A stretch of 64,000 bases of DNA from Krasilnikovozyma curviuscula (taxonomy: Eukaryota > Basidiomycota > Tremellomycetes > Cystofilobasidiales > Mrakiaceae), in assembly GCA_014825775.1 (NCBI GenBank), contig MVAQ01000038.1:60946-124945 (forward strand), written 5' to 3'. Positions 53,654 through 64,000 of the stretch are shown here, in pieces. Each line of letters starts with the position of its first letter. Within the stretch, counting starts at the first letter, position 1. The notes below the pieces were generated by a model. That model was not told where the DNA came from, ran no database searches, and saw nothing but the letters and a program-made list of their open reading frames with translations. The translations under genes were made by a program, and so were the position numbers.

Positions 53654-56574
53654 TCATTTCTGCGTAGGCGTCGAGCTCCGTAGAGGATCTGTCGATGGAG
53701 AACCTCGCTGCGAGGAAGCGCTGCCCTGTTGTTGTGCGACGCCATGGAAGAAGTCATTCACCGATCCACTAGGTGAATTCAGACGATGATCAGAGTCTGA
53801 AAGGAAATTCATCAAAAGTTCTACCTTGGACTCACGTGAAGCCGCTCCCTCTAGGCTTCCACCTCTTACCATTCTCGCTATCAGCTTCCTCTGCAATATC
53901 CTCTTCCCCATCGTCACCATCCATCAAACTCCCCGGCGAATTGACTCCACTACCTTGGCCAGCAAGATCATCACCTGACGGACCTCGGCCACTGATCGCA
54001 CGCTTGTGAGCCCTTTTGGCATGATGTCTCCTGCTGGCTACCGAGTTGGAGAACAGCGGCAGTAGATACCTCTCATCCAGTGCAGTGAACCACTGCCCAT
54101 CCCTGAACACCATCCCATCTCTCGACCCACTACCTGACGCATCTGCGTTCGTCCCAGATCCATCACCAAAGTCTTGAGTGAAACCTGCCGCAGAGGAGGG
54201 TAGGATTTCGCCTTCTTCAGAGTCGGAACTTGAGGACGAAAGGCCTGAAAAGGCACGGGTGATGGTTGCTGATCGAGGTGGGGGCGCTCCTCTATTGAAC
54301 GAGTTCGTTCCTCTGATGGCACCTTCACCAGACCCAATGTAGCCAAGAGCTTCTTCGGAATCAGCAAAAGGATGACCTCCACCGTCATGGTGGGATATGC
54401 TTCTTCCGTTCTGACCAGCAATGTATCTCCTCGAGCCGGGTCCGACTTGAAGAGCGACACTTCCGCCCATCGTCGCCCAATTCTCATCATCACTCGAGTC
54501 GTCCTCCTCTTCAACACCAACTTTGATACCGAGGACTTCAAGCATACGAGCGGTTGTCCCGCCAAAAACTATGACCGTCAGCACAACGACGACTAGGACG
54601 GTTGTTCGGAGCGCGTCTGCGTTCTCCCCTTTGATGCCCACAGCCAATGCGACTCCAACCGCTCCTCGAAGACCAGCCCAGAAAAGCATCATTTGGTACG
54701 AGTGCGGAAGTTCCTCGTGACGCTGGCCTCGGGCATGGTAGATCCAGTTGATGATTTCGGACAGAGGGAAGACAGCGGCGTATCTAGCTGCCATGACGGA
54801 GATCTATGAGCGAAAGAGGCCGTGTTAGAGACAACAAACGAGCAGTGAAAAGTAAATAAGACTTACCACTGAAATGAGAATGAACAGAGGCTTGAAGACT
54901 TGGACATCCGCAGTGAACAAGTTGAGACCCAGATAAATGAAGATGAAGTTCTCCGAGAGCTGGGCTAAAATGTTGAACATGTATTTGGTAGTTCGCTGAG
55001 TCTTCCTTGACATGCTATGATATGCATAATGCTTGAGAGTGATACCGCAGAAAAGAAGAGAGACGATTCCTAATTGTTGCCAAATGTGCGAAACAGCTGG
55101 TTAGCAATGTCGAGGTGTCCAAGCAAAAACTGCGCGTAACGCACCACTCATATGCAATCCCGTCGAAAAGAAATAACTCGTGAACGCAATCAAAGTGATG
55201 ATACAGCTCTCAATTCCAGGATACAAGCTCAATTGGCTGTGTTTCAACATCAGCGAGCATCCCAGACCAAACATGACGCCCAACGCCATCGAAGTGCTAA
55301 ATTGGAGCAAGAAGATCGCGATACCGTGGAAGAAGGATGAAATGAAGATATCTTCACCGTGGAATTGAGAAAGTGTTCTGCAGAACAAATCGCACGCAAC
55401 CGCAGTCAATCACGCCGGCCTTCGCAAACCAGAGAATGGAAAAGGGGAGGAAAGACTTACTCGTAAAGAACGATAGAGACAGCATCATTCAGCAGACTCT
55501 CTCCGAAGATAATACTGTATAGCTTTGGGTCGACTTTGTAACTCTTGAAGATGCTGAGGATCGTCACTGGGTCCGTGGCTGAGAGAGTCGAACCGAATAT
55601 CAGACATTCTAAGAGAGTAAATTTGAGCCCTTCGAGACCTGTGAATGACCAGAGATAAACTAGAACACTGTTGAAGACCAAGAACGAGGGTCAGGAAGGA
55701 GAATATGAAGTGTGAGAAAGGAAAAGAGGAAAAAAGACGAACCCAAGGCCCACTGCTGATATAAACGTCCCAACGAACGCAAACGTCAAAATGACACCAA
55801 AGTTTCTGAAGAATTGTTCCTAATATGCCATTCAATGATCCCAGAAGTAAGCTTGCCGTTAGAGAAGCTGAGACAGAACCAGCAGAGTAAGACAGCGAAC
55901 CTGTTTTAGCTCGTATCCCGAGTTGAGAATGATCGGCGGAAGAAGCAGGTTGAAAAAGAATGTATGCTTGAACGTCTGTGTACGCCAACAAAGAAATGTC
56001 AGTTCAGCTCAAATACCCAAGGGAAGCATGGAGAAATTGTAGATCCACGCTTGCTATTCCTCTGCTCAGGTCTGTGGCTCTGTCGAACCGTTTGAGGGCA
56101 TACGAGCTTCATCTCCCTCTCCAGAACATAAAGGCAGCAGAAACCTAACCATACTCGAATACTCCCAATCACTGTAATCCCATCCCATCTCGAGATGTGG
56201 GAAAAGGAAACGAGAAACATACCAGCATCTCTCGCAGCATATGTCCGGGTGCCAGACGCAGTGTCAGACCAACAACCATACCTACAAGTCAGCATTCAAG
56301 TAAAGACAACGTTAAATACATGACAAGATAAGAAAGGAAACTGTCAGCGACCTGTCTCGACCTCAGCTTCGTGACGCAGCGCATCGAGCGAGGAATACTG
56401 ACCAGCAAAAATTGACACGACTGTCTCATGAACAGCCTTGATCCTCCTGACTTGTAAGAAATAGGATGTCCACAGGGCGAGGATAAGGAGGATACAGAGG
56501 ATTGTTAGAGCCCAGGACGAGTACATCTCTGTCGTCTCTGGCGTGGGGGCGTCTTCGCCGCTTCCTTCTGCCAT
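53654..56574 (-). CDS. NHX1: Endosomal/vacuolar Na+(K+)/H+ exchanger, Nhx1/NHE6 type
   Basis: Cation/H+ antiporter (CPA1) of endosome or vacuole membranes. Start [20 protein letters not shown] at 56574; about 10 exons. Family landmarks: [18 protein letters not shown] (the FFxxLLPPII amiloride-site region), [20 protein letters not shown] (ATDPV), [17 protein letters not shown] (GESLLNDA, active site), and [19 protein letters not shown] (LRGAVG). About 11 hydrophobic helices precede a 250-residue hydrophilic tail rich in Ser, Asp and Gly. C-terminus: splicing at gtaaga (donor at 53879) to ttcag at 53797 joins ADSEN to [20 protein letters not shown] and ends TPTQK at 53654. If this 83-nt intron is retained, translation stops at GSGFT (about 53832). 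I chose the spliced form. It starts 680 bp from the 57.3-kb open frame. Confidence 0.92.
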
Positions 56575-57255
56575 TTTGAGAGACTTCTGCTTGGTATTTC
56601 AAAGGGATGGGTGTGACCAGTGCTTGATACCTGCCTATCTTAAGGAAGTTAGAGGGTTTGTAGATGTCGAGTTTGGATGGTCAAAGGGGATGGGCACTGG
56701 CGCGAATGGCCTTGTCTTCGCTGCGAAACTGAGGCGGGATGGCGTCGAAAAGTAGGTATAATCATCGATTTCATGAGAGCGCTGAGCATAAAGAACTAAA
56801 CACTATTCCAGAGCTGTTTTGATTAGAGCTGACAGCTGCCAGATACCCGAATCAGAGGGCTGAGATGATCCCTCAACGCAAACAACCGTCCCTCACGTCG
56901 TTTCTTCCTCCCAATTACCATAAGAATGGCTCACAATACACCGATTATTCCAAGCCTTGGGACTCCCAGCGGCTGAAACATAATAACAGCAGTCCTCGGG
57001 AAGAGTAGCCTAAGCTGGCTGGAATAGCGCAGACGTTACATTGGCCGGACGTGACTTCCGTGGCGAGGAGCCATAGCGCAGATCATGCTGTCCCTACCGA
57101 GCTGTTTTAGCCAATAATTCTTCCTCTTTCTCCCGAGCGGTCTCAATATGATTCTGGAGGTCTGAGGGTGACGAAGCAACGAAGTCGGAATTGAGATCAT
57201 TGTGGTCGGTGTGGTAGGTTGGACTCACAGTAGTCATTATAATGGGATACACGGC
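56575..57255. other. Intergenic: NHX1 promoter
   Basis: About 680 bp upstream of NHX1. No gene is seen. A minus-strand ATGACTACT followed by gtgagt near 57240 has no convincing downstream exon. Confidence 0.35.
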
Positions 57256-57625
57256 TCAAGGAGTGATCTTTGCGGTAATCTCATCCATTTGTTTATCACG
57301 ACGAGTCGGGAAGACACAGAAACGTTCTCCCAAGCAGGAGGCTGCACCGGGGTCTCCGATGATATAGAGCACAAACCAGACCACTATTGAAAGCCAGTAG
57401 TCAGTGCGTTGTTGACTCTTTTTGCGCTGGAGCCTGAGGGCATAGGGAATTTTCAGCCAGAAGAGCAGGTTAAGGAAGTGAAAGATAGGGGCTGTAAGCC
57501 TGAAACACCTCTCTTGACGAACCAGCGTGTTCCCATTTTTCGAAAGCACGTCAACAGCGAAGGTTGTGTAATAAAAGAATGCATCCAATTTCAACAGAAA
57601 GCTCAACCAACTCACAATATTCTTC
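57256..57625 (-). other. Possible small membrane-protein ORF downstream of the F-box-like gene
   Basis: A minus-strand open frame continues past the F-box-like stop in another frame and contains FHFLNLLFWLKIPYALRLQR, then YWLSIVVWFVLYIIGDPGAA, ending MDEITAKITP at 57256. The two hydrophobic stretches and the ordered end look protein-like, but I find no clear ATG exon or splice join. It may be a missed small gene, a 3' UTR frame or a remnant. Confidence 0.25.
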
Positions 57626-58720
57626 TCAAGTCCTCTGAATGAGAACAAAGTCCACACCTGTCCCACGATCATACGTCACTTTGATGCCTTTCTTCACCCA
57701 TCCAACCTCAATGATCTGTTTCTTCCAGCCGCCATCTCCGATCAGAATCTTTTTCTCCACTCCCTTCACGACACTCCCTTCAAACATCTCAGTCAGTTGA
57801 TCGATTTGGTGAAGGCTGAGAACCCAGGAGAAGTGGATGTGCGTCACGCTGGGCGGGATTCCTTGCACGAGAGATATCCATTGCTGAGGAATCGTCCCGG
57901 AAGGGAGAGGTTCCCCATTAGCTTTCTCAAACCACATCCTCCAAGTATCAGAGCTAGGCAGGACGATCTTGAGTTTCGTCAGCCGCGTGTTGTCGCGCAG
58001 ATGGGAGGAGAGGGAGTGAGGCGTTGATGTCGAGACGAAGCTCCAGTGGCACTTCAAGGTTTGGACGTTATCAATGAGCTGCAGCTGAGTCGAGATTGGA
58101 AATTGAGAGAAAATCTCGGGCCAATGGTCTGAGTGTACGAACGATCGATAGGAAGGGTGAAAATCCGAGAGGAAAGCGACGAAGGAAGAGACTTGGGACG
58201 GAGAAAGCTGGCGGCCCCTTCCAGACGGCAGGGTGATCGAGTGTAGGTTTGGGAATTCCTTTGTAGAAAGATGGAGTTGAGGAGGTTGGTATTTTGAGCG
58301 GCGTATTGTGATCGCGGGCAGGGACGGAGGTAGGGCTGCGATGATGACGATAAAGCGCTGTACGGAAGAAAAACACGCCCTAAGATCCATTCCTCGGGTC
58401 GGTTTCTTTGTATTCCTAGTCCACTTCCGGCTTTTCTCCTGGTCCCATGCTAATTTCTCTTCCCACAACCTCTGAAATGCCTCAAACGACTTGACACTAG
58501 GCAAGCAGATCGTCTCATACAAACAAGGGGTTCCTGCATTTTTGAACGCTTTGCAGACCGTCAATATAGCAGCACCTTCCACTGCGGATGCTGCACACAC
58601 TGGGAAGAGAAACTTTTGTAGGATTTCGGGTGGGAGGCGAGGATCTAGGATCGGACATTTGCTGGGTGCCGTTGGAACAGAAATAGACAGCGAGGGAGAT
58701 GGGCTAATGATACTTCCCAT
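57626..58720 (-). CDS. F-box-like protein, second member of the 28.8-kb family
   Basis: Single-exon frame of 364 residues, MGSIISPSPSLSISVPTAPS to FVLIQRT. The F-box-like core is LDPRLPPEILQKFLFPV ... ILTVCKAFKNAGTPCLYETI, which parallels the 28.8-kb protein (PPEI, TAFKDYG-PWLYE). The rest is Leu/Ser-rich: LHSITLPSGRGRQLSPSQVS, VTHIHFSWVLSLHQIDQLTE, then a terminal EVGWVKKGIKVTYDRG strand-like segment. Likely an SCF adaptor or a decayed F-box descendant; no known substrate. A short exon boundary is not required. These two proteins suggest an expanded, fast-evolving lineage family. Confidence 0.7.
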   Translation of the reverse strand: MGSIISPSPSLSISVPTAPSKCPILDPRLPPEILQKFLFPVCAASAVEGAAILTVCKAFKNAGTPCLYETICLPSVKSFEAFQRLWEEKLAWDQEKSRKWTRNTKKPTRGMDLRACFSSVQRFIVIIAALPPSLPAITIRRSKYQPPQLHLSTKEFPNLHSITLPSGRGRQLSPSQVSSFVAFLSDFHPSYRSFVHSDHWPEIFSQFPISTQLQLIDNVQTLKCHWSFVSTSTPHSLSSHLRDNTRLTKLKIVLPSSDTWRMWFEKANGEPLPSGTIPQQWISLVQGIPPSVTHIHFSWVLSLHQIDQLTEMFEGSVVKGVEKKILIGDGGWKKQIIEVGWVKKGIKVTYDRGTGVDFVLIQRT

Positions 58721-59397
58721 CTTGGACCAGAAAGATGGATTCAGAAGTTAGGGTCGGATTGGATGTGTTGCTGCTATCGCCCCTTTAAAGCAGCTACTCA
58801 CCTCACAACGATCCCGAACTGAAGACACCCCCTCTTCGTCCTAGATGACCAAGAGAGGAAAATCCAGGTACCTAAGACCTATCGCTTGAGATGGAATGGG
58901 CTGGATGGTCGTCGACAAGTGTCTCAAACTGTGAAATTCATTGAAAGCAAAGCCAACTTATTTCCATTATTATTTTGATTTTTATTATTTAACGTTCTGA
59001 TTTTTGTTTTAAACATTGAAACAATTATATCTCGTCCTTCATAGCAATTCAGGAAGTTCAAGTGACTCTTAAGCCTATCAACGGGTAGGTCTGGAGGCGC
59101 GCGCTGCTCGCTTTATTTTCTTGTTCTTAAACACCAGCACCACCGCAAACTGTCAATTCTGCCCTGCCCTGTCGTTCCTTTCCTGTCTGGTACGAAACTC
59201 TATTGGTTATATCCAATCGGGCCTTTGTTTAGTCGTCATCTAACAAGGCAGTCCCTCTAGTTTTCGATCCAACTCCATCGTTCCTACTGTTCAGTCATTT
59301 CTCCAGCTAAATCGCCCAGAAGCATTCGAAACTTCCCTCTTTCCAGACCAGCTTCTCTGTATCGTGAGAATTTGTACGTTTAGGAGGAAGTATCAGC
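58721..59397. promoter_or_regulatory. Divergent region upstream of the F-box-like gene and the tetraspanin
   Basis: About 680 bp with no gene. An A/T-rich tract (about 58965-59025: attattattttgatttttat) and CT-rich sequence lead toward the tetraspanin leader. Confidence 0.45.
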
Positions 59398-62374
59398 ATG
59401 GAAGGTGGATACTACAGAACGAGCCAGGATGGCGGGTACGTTCCTTCTTCACTTTCCACCGCCAGTCTTGCTTTCAGCAGAAGAAGCGCGTAATTGGATG
59501 CACAGCTGCATCTACTTCTAGAGATAAGAATATTCAGCTGATTGGAATCGGAAAAAGAGTGCTGGTAATGGCGTTTTTGCTAGTTAATGAACCAACCAGA
59601 TGAGGTTGTTGGTCTTGGGACAACAGAGGAGGAGTTCTTCTGTTGCGGTGGGCTTCACACTGGTACTGAAAGGGTATTGCAGTAGCAACCTCTGTATCCT
59701 TGTCTGCTTAGAGTAAACAAAACAATGGTTTTTCATGGGGCTGCGACGCAACGCCTCAACTGCGGAAAACGTTGGGACTGAGGGACTGATTTTCATTATT
59801 TCGCTGATCTGCCTTCCTCAACCGACTAGCTGTTCCAATGACGTTGATTCCTGTCTTCTGATCTCGATTTTATTGGCTTTCCAGTTCTCGTCAATCCTCT
59901 CGACCGCAACCACCTTCGCCATCGCGAGCGGCGACAGGTATTCGAGCCCAACACCTCAGTCAACAAACGCCCACATCTGCATCACCATCCAAACGATCAC
60001 TCAGCTCCTCCCACCACGATGATTCGCTAGAGATACTCCACCACCCAGGCGATGTCTTGCTCGAAGACGAGGACTACTCGAATGCTTCACCGCGAGGCTC
60101 ATTCGAGTCTTCAACTAGGAATTCAGGTGGAAGAGGACTTTTTGCAGTAGGTCATCTTGGAGGCGGCGGTAGTCCAAACGACTTTTCGTCTTCCGAATTC
60201 GACAAACGCGCCAGCACTCAGCAACAACCCACCAGTCCATTCTATCAGTCCAGGTCCGAATTTGATCGCAGCTCTAGCAACCTACTGGGGAACTACATGC
60301 CGGTGACATCTAGTGGTCAGAGTGAAGGGGTGAGGTCGAACGTGAGGATATCGGCAGTTGATGTGTTAGCTCAATATGCTCCTACCACTGGAGACGGTGA
60401 AGGTAGCGGTGGTGGGAATATGGCGTATGGTACCAAGCGGAGGAGTTCTTTCTTCAGTGGCTTGACCAGTACTTCGTGAGTTATATTTTTCATTTTTAAC
60501 GATTGGTGTCAAAAGTTCTCTTGCTGATGCACGTCTCCTGTTCTACCTTTTTTTCATTATGTTGAATCGTTTCCTCAGAGCGTTAAACAACGACTCACAA
60601 ACTTCCCTTGCTCCACCAGCAGCACCATTCGCCTCTCAACGAACGTCGCCGACCTCATCCTCTCTCACAATTCCGCAACCCAATTCACCCTCGACTTCCT
60701 CCCTCCTCCTCGTCCCATCTTCCTCAACGACCCTACCCACGGGGAAATCTTCCCGTCCACTCTCAACAAATTATTTGCCTATGAAGTTCTCCGAACCGCA
60801 CAAGCAGGGCGAATGGGCGCATCGCCGCAAAACAAAGGTTGACTTCAAGGTCGACGTTCCTGATACGACTACTTTGAGGAGCGAGGGTAGAAGGGAGAGA
60901 GGTGGGGGAGTTGAAGAGGTTTACCAAAACGGGAAGGACAAGAAGACCAAGTTGGTTTGGAATCGGTTCAAGTGGATGTTGTTTGTCTCCAACACGGTTG
61001 TGAGTTTAACCTGTTGCCATGCTGAGATGGTTGTTACTTGCTTGATGACTGAATTTACTCTTCTGTCAATCTTCAGCTCATGCTATGGTCTCTTGCTTCA
61101 CTCATCTTGCTGCTGCTGATCTGGTTCAATATATGGGATCACTCTGAAGTCGTATTCACTGGCAACCGCGTGGTGTCTATCAGTTCGTCTGCGCCACCCT
61201 CAACTCTTTCTTGACCGCTCACTGACGTCCATTATATTGACAGTCTCGACGGTAACAGCTTCATTCTGTGTTCTTACTGCTTTGATAGGCTACTCCGGCA
61301 TCCTCCTGAACAACCGGTCCTTCCTTGCCGTCTACAACCTGCTGCTGTGGGTCTGCTTTGCAATGATCCTCGCTCCTGGCTATATCATGTACAAGGACTA
61401 CTCATTCAATCTGGAGGGGAAGATTAACAAACAGTGGAGTCGTGATTTGGGAGAGATTGGGAGGTTGAAGATTCAAAATTCGGTAAGTGTACAATTTCAT
61501 TTTTTTTTTTTGCTACCTTCCGGAATGAATCCTTTTATAGAGCGATAACTGATCACTATCTATCTGTGCTGCTCTAGTTGAACTGCTGTGGATATTATTC
61601 TCCGTTCGTCGAAGCGACAATTTCATCGACATGCTACGCGCGTTCCATTTTGCCCGGGTGCAAAGGTCACTACCTTCGGTTCTCAAGAGATGTTTACAAG
61701 ATCTGGTGGACTGTCTCCTTTTCGCTCGTGCCCTTTCAGCTGTACACGATGGTTACTGCCCTGCTGTGTGCAAACCATGTCACCTATCGCTTTGGGAAGG
61801 GTTTGACGCCGAAGGACTATCGACTGGATCTGAGCAGTTTGGCGGTGATTATGGATAGCTATGCTAGTGAGTTATCTCGCCATACATATAAGTCTGATGT
61901 TACTCTACAAGTTCCCTTTTGAACTGACCCCCCCCTTCTTTTCCTTCTCTCCTTCTTTCAACAGCTGAGATCGCTCAAGCGTACGGACCTGAAGTTGCCA
62001 ATGACGCTCTCTCCGCCTCATCCTCGCATCTCGAAGTCCTCCACAGCCAGCCAAAACGGTCGTCGAATATGAGTCACGTTTACACAGCAGCGCCAGCACA
62101 CCACAGCAGCTTTTACGACCCCTCCATCGGCTATTCGACACGCTCTTCGTTTGGCGGTAGCGATAGTATGCTTGATAGCCCTCGGCTCGGACGGTCAGGA
62201 CTGTATGATACCTCAAGTATTGCCGGGGGCAGCACGAGTAGTTTGGTTGGCGCCTACGCGGGCATGGGGGGGAGCGACAGCGTCGAAATGACGCCGACGA
62301 GCAGCAGCACGTCGGAAAAGAAACAAGAAAAGAAGCGGGTGTCGAACTTGTTTGGGATCAGGGGGAGGGATTAA
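59398..62374 (+). CDS. Fungal tetraspanin (Tsp2/basidiomycete type) with long cytosolic tails
   Basis: Four-pass membrane organiser. Start MEGGYYRTSQDGG at 59398, then an unusually long intron of 449 nt (59436-59884) to SRQSSRPQPPSPSRAATG; stop TAA at 62372-62374; about 800 residues in about eight exons. The N-terminal ~400 residues are Ser-rich and disordered and end at a basic RRKTKVDFKVDV stretch. Transmembrane segments then follow: FKWMLFVSNTVLMLWSLASL, TVTASFCVLTALIGYSGILL, YNLLLWVCFAMILAPGYIMY, and WWTVSFSLVPFQLYTMVTAL. The large loop carries the diagnostic CCG motif (SLNCCGYYSPF) followed by Cys residues in TCYARSILPGCKGHY, matching the tetraspanin EC2 disulphide pattern. The C-terminal tail is Ser/Gly-rich and ends RVSNLFGIRGRD. 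Length far exceeds typical tetraspanins (about 250 residues) because of the tails. Confidence 0.9.
59436..59884 (+). other. Long first intron of the tetraspanin gene
   Basis: Donor gtacgt follows GGCGG at 59435; acceptor tttccag ends at 59884. At 449 nt it is about eight times the local median. The plus-strand frame at 59735-60022 inside and beyond it (RRNASTAENVGTEGLIFIIS) is open but lies out of frame with the real exon 2. Confidence 0.65.
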
Positions 62375-62675
62375 AGACAGAGCGGAGAATTGATCTATAT
62401 TTCGTTTGTCTTTCTCGTATCTATCGGCTGTCCAGCACCGATGCCGTTGTTTTTGTCGCTTAAGCTAGCTCAATAATTTATTGTTTTTGTTCTATTCATA
62501 CTGCTAATGCTGTATTTTTCAAACAGGCGAAGGATCGAGTCAAAAGTGGGTCGGTTTTTTTACCGTTTTGCCACATTTTTTCGTTTATCTTTGGAGCGAC
62601 ATAAAGTTGCAAGCGAGTCAGGCTTCGATAGGACCACACCATCCACCTATCATCGTGGAAGCATCAGATAAAACA
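62375..62675. other. Intergenic: tetraspanin terminator and permease promoter
   Basis: About 300 bp with T-rich stretches. No gene is seen. Confidence 0.4.
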
Positions 62676-63954
62676 ATGCACTCTTCTCACGAAGTACCAT
62701 TGCCTCAGCAGGACGATGACGATGTCGAAAAGGGTACCTCGACCCCATCGAGCTCAAAACAGTCGGCTCTGCCTGTCGTCCTCGACGCTGGACGAGACGA
62801 CAATTCGTCTCTCGCATTTGGATGGGCCAGGAAGCTGAGGAGCTATGGAGTCGAAGAGAGAAGTGAGTGGCCCTTGCCTGCCTGCTTTGTTTGTAATCAT
62901 TCTGACAGGTACTATCACGTTCCCCCTTTTTTGCATTCGTTCTTTTTTTTTTTTTACACCCAGGTCTGCAGCCGACTCTGGTTGAGGAGAGAATTGACGA
63001 AGCTTACTACAAAATATTCACACTCTTCTTCACCATGTCAGCAAACATCTTACCGTATGTATTCTCTTCGCCTTTGGTCCTATCTCCATTCAATCACTCA
63101 CTCACATGAAAATGAAACCTTACTCTGGCAATTCAAAATTCTGCGTCCGACGACAGGTTCTCTACTGGATCCCTCGGAACGCTGGCTTATGGGCTCTCGA
63201 CACGAGACTCCTGTCTTCTGATATTGTTTTTCAACATTGTCTGCTGTGCCCCTCCTGCGTATTTGTGAGTCCTCGGAAGTTGACCGACCAAACAGGCGAG
63301 GTGCGTTCGCTGAAATTTCGACCTCCCACTCTGCTCAGTGCAACATGGGGACCTCACAGTGGTATGCGACAGATGATTCAAGCTCGATTCGCGTTTGGGT
63401 GAGTCCAAATGACTGCACTTTCTCTGTTGGCTCTTCGCACGGATGCTGACGGCGAATCACAAATACATCCGGACCTCAGCAAAATCGGTGTCATCTTGCC
63501 AGTCCTGTTCAACTTAGTGGGAATGATTGGTTTCGTTGTTCTTGATTTCATCATTGCTGGACAAACACTCTCCAGTGTGGCAAATGGTCGACTGAGCTGG
63601 ACGTGAGTTGCGCTCTTGTGCGCTGTCACATCCTCTTCGTCCCTGTCTAACCTTATGTTTTGCTTTCCACAGCGTCGGCATCGTTATCCTCGCCATTCTC
63701 TCACTACTTCTGTCTTTCTGCGGTCTCCGTGTCCTCTCATACTTCGAGAAATTCGCTTGGGTACCGGTCGTCGTTGCATTCATCGTCGCCGTTGGCACGG
63801 GTGGTAAAAACCTCTCTCTTCAAGCTCCAGTTGAACCCGCTACTGCATCGGGAGTACTCAGCTTTGGTGCCGTCCTCGCTGGGTACGTGTTGACTTGGAG
63901 TAGTTTGATGAGTGATTTCACTTGCTACAACCGACCTGATACGAAGAATGTCAA
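62676..63954 (+). CDS. Purine-cytosine permease, NCS1 family (5' part; runs past window end)
   Basis: H+ symporter for cytosine/purines at the plasma membrane (Fcy2 type). ATG 62676 (MHSSHEVPLPQQDDDDVEKG); the last visible exon ends at 63954 before gtaagc, so the 3' end is missing. Exons join to KLRSYGVEERSLQPTLVEER then IDEAYYKIFTLFFTMSANIL, the conserved N-terminal region of fungal purine-cytosine permeases. Next come PFSTGSLGTLAYGL, NIVCCAPPAYFATWGPHSGM with RQMIQARFAFG (G-P-x-x-G-x-R-Q-M), then FNLVGMIGFVVLDFIIAGQT, LRVLSYFEKFAWVPVVVAFI and WSSLMSDFTCYNRPDTKNVK. Motifs fit NCS1/Fcy2; substrate range (cytosine, adenine, hypoxanthine) is not readable. It follows the tetraspanin by 300 bp on the same strand. 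Confidence 0.9.
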
Positions 63955-64000
63955 GTAAGCATTGTGTCGGCTTTCGGGCATTCGAAGAGCGATGTTGAAC

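Noticed and set aside
1..64000. CRISPR arrays, tRNA/rRNA genes, complete transposons
   Set aside because: No regularly spaced direct repeats, no tRNA A/B-box pattern that I could spot, and no transposase, integrase or reverse-transcriptase motifs in any frame read.

Overview
This window is nuclear DNA of a fungus, most likely a basidiomycete yeast of the Tremellomycetes (Cryptococcus/Kwoniella type). This is judged from very intron-dense genes (introns mostly 45-90 nt, GTNNGT...YAG), tight gene packing on both strands, an STE12 gene carrying both the Ste12 homeodomain and two C2H2 fingers, and a siderophore-type MFS porter. I see no bacterial features, CRISPR array, tRNA, rRNA or complete mobile element. 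Species assignment is inference.

Layout. 1-9.6 kb: 3' part of the phosphatidylethanolamine methyltransferase CHO2 (+), a siderophore-iron MFS porter (+), a WW-domain Gly/Pro-rich protein (-), and a short-chain dehydrogenase with a 12-nt micro-exon (+). 10-23 kb: an F-box/WD40/UIM protein resembling Ufo1 (+), a hexose-type MFS transporter (-) and an OPT-family oligopeptide transporter (+); the two transporters diverge from a 1.8-kb gene-free region. 22.4-28 kb: a possible gene remnant, the tiny proteolipid PMP3 (-) whose start codon appears to be made by splicing, and an aromatic/alpha-aminoadipate aminotransferase (-) with a 624-nt intron holding a perfect hairpin. 28.8-40 kb: an F-box-like protein (+), a Zn2Cys6 transcription factor (-) and STE12 (-). 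41-46.5 kb: eIF3g (-), a membrane-anchored prenylcysteine oxidase/lyase (-) and a 74-residue four-exon protein resembling the complex I 9.5-kDa/NDUFA3 subunit (-). 46.8-52 kb: a multi-pass membrane protein with a long disordered tail (-), a small hypothetical (-), and a membrane-anchored Ser-rich protein (+). 52-58.7 kb: the Hsp70 exchange factor FES1 (-), an endosomal Na+/H+ exchanger NHX1 (-) and a second F-box-like protein (-). 59.4-64 kb: a tetraspanin (+) and the 5' part of an NCS1 purine-cytosine permease (+).

The genes do not form an operon-like system. Themes are nutrient import (iron-siderophore, hexose, oligopeptide, purine/cytosine), membrane biology (CHO2, PMP3, NHX1, tetraspanin) and ubiquitin adaptors (three F-box-type proteins). 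STE12, the pheromone-response regulator, is separated by only eIF3g from an enzyme family that degrades prenylcysteine. That is suggestive in an organism class with farnesylated pheromones, but no pheromone, receptor or other MAT gene was seen. I found no clear undescribed system. The best leads are unusual gene structures: the split start codon of PMP3, the micro-exon in the Rossmann motif, the intronic hairpin, and the alternative C-terminus of NHX1.
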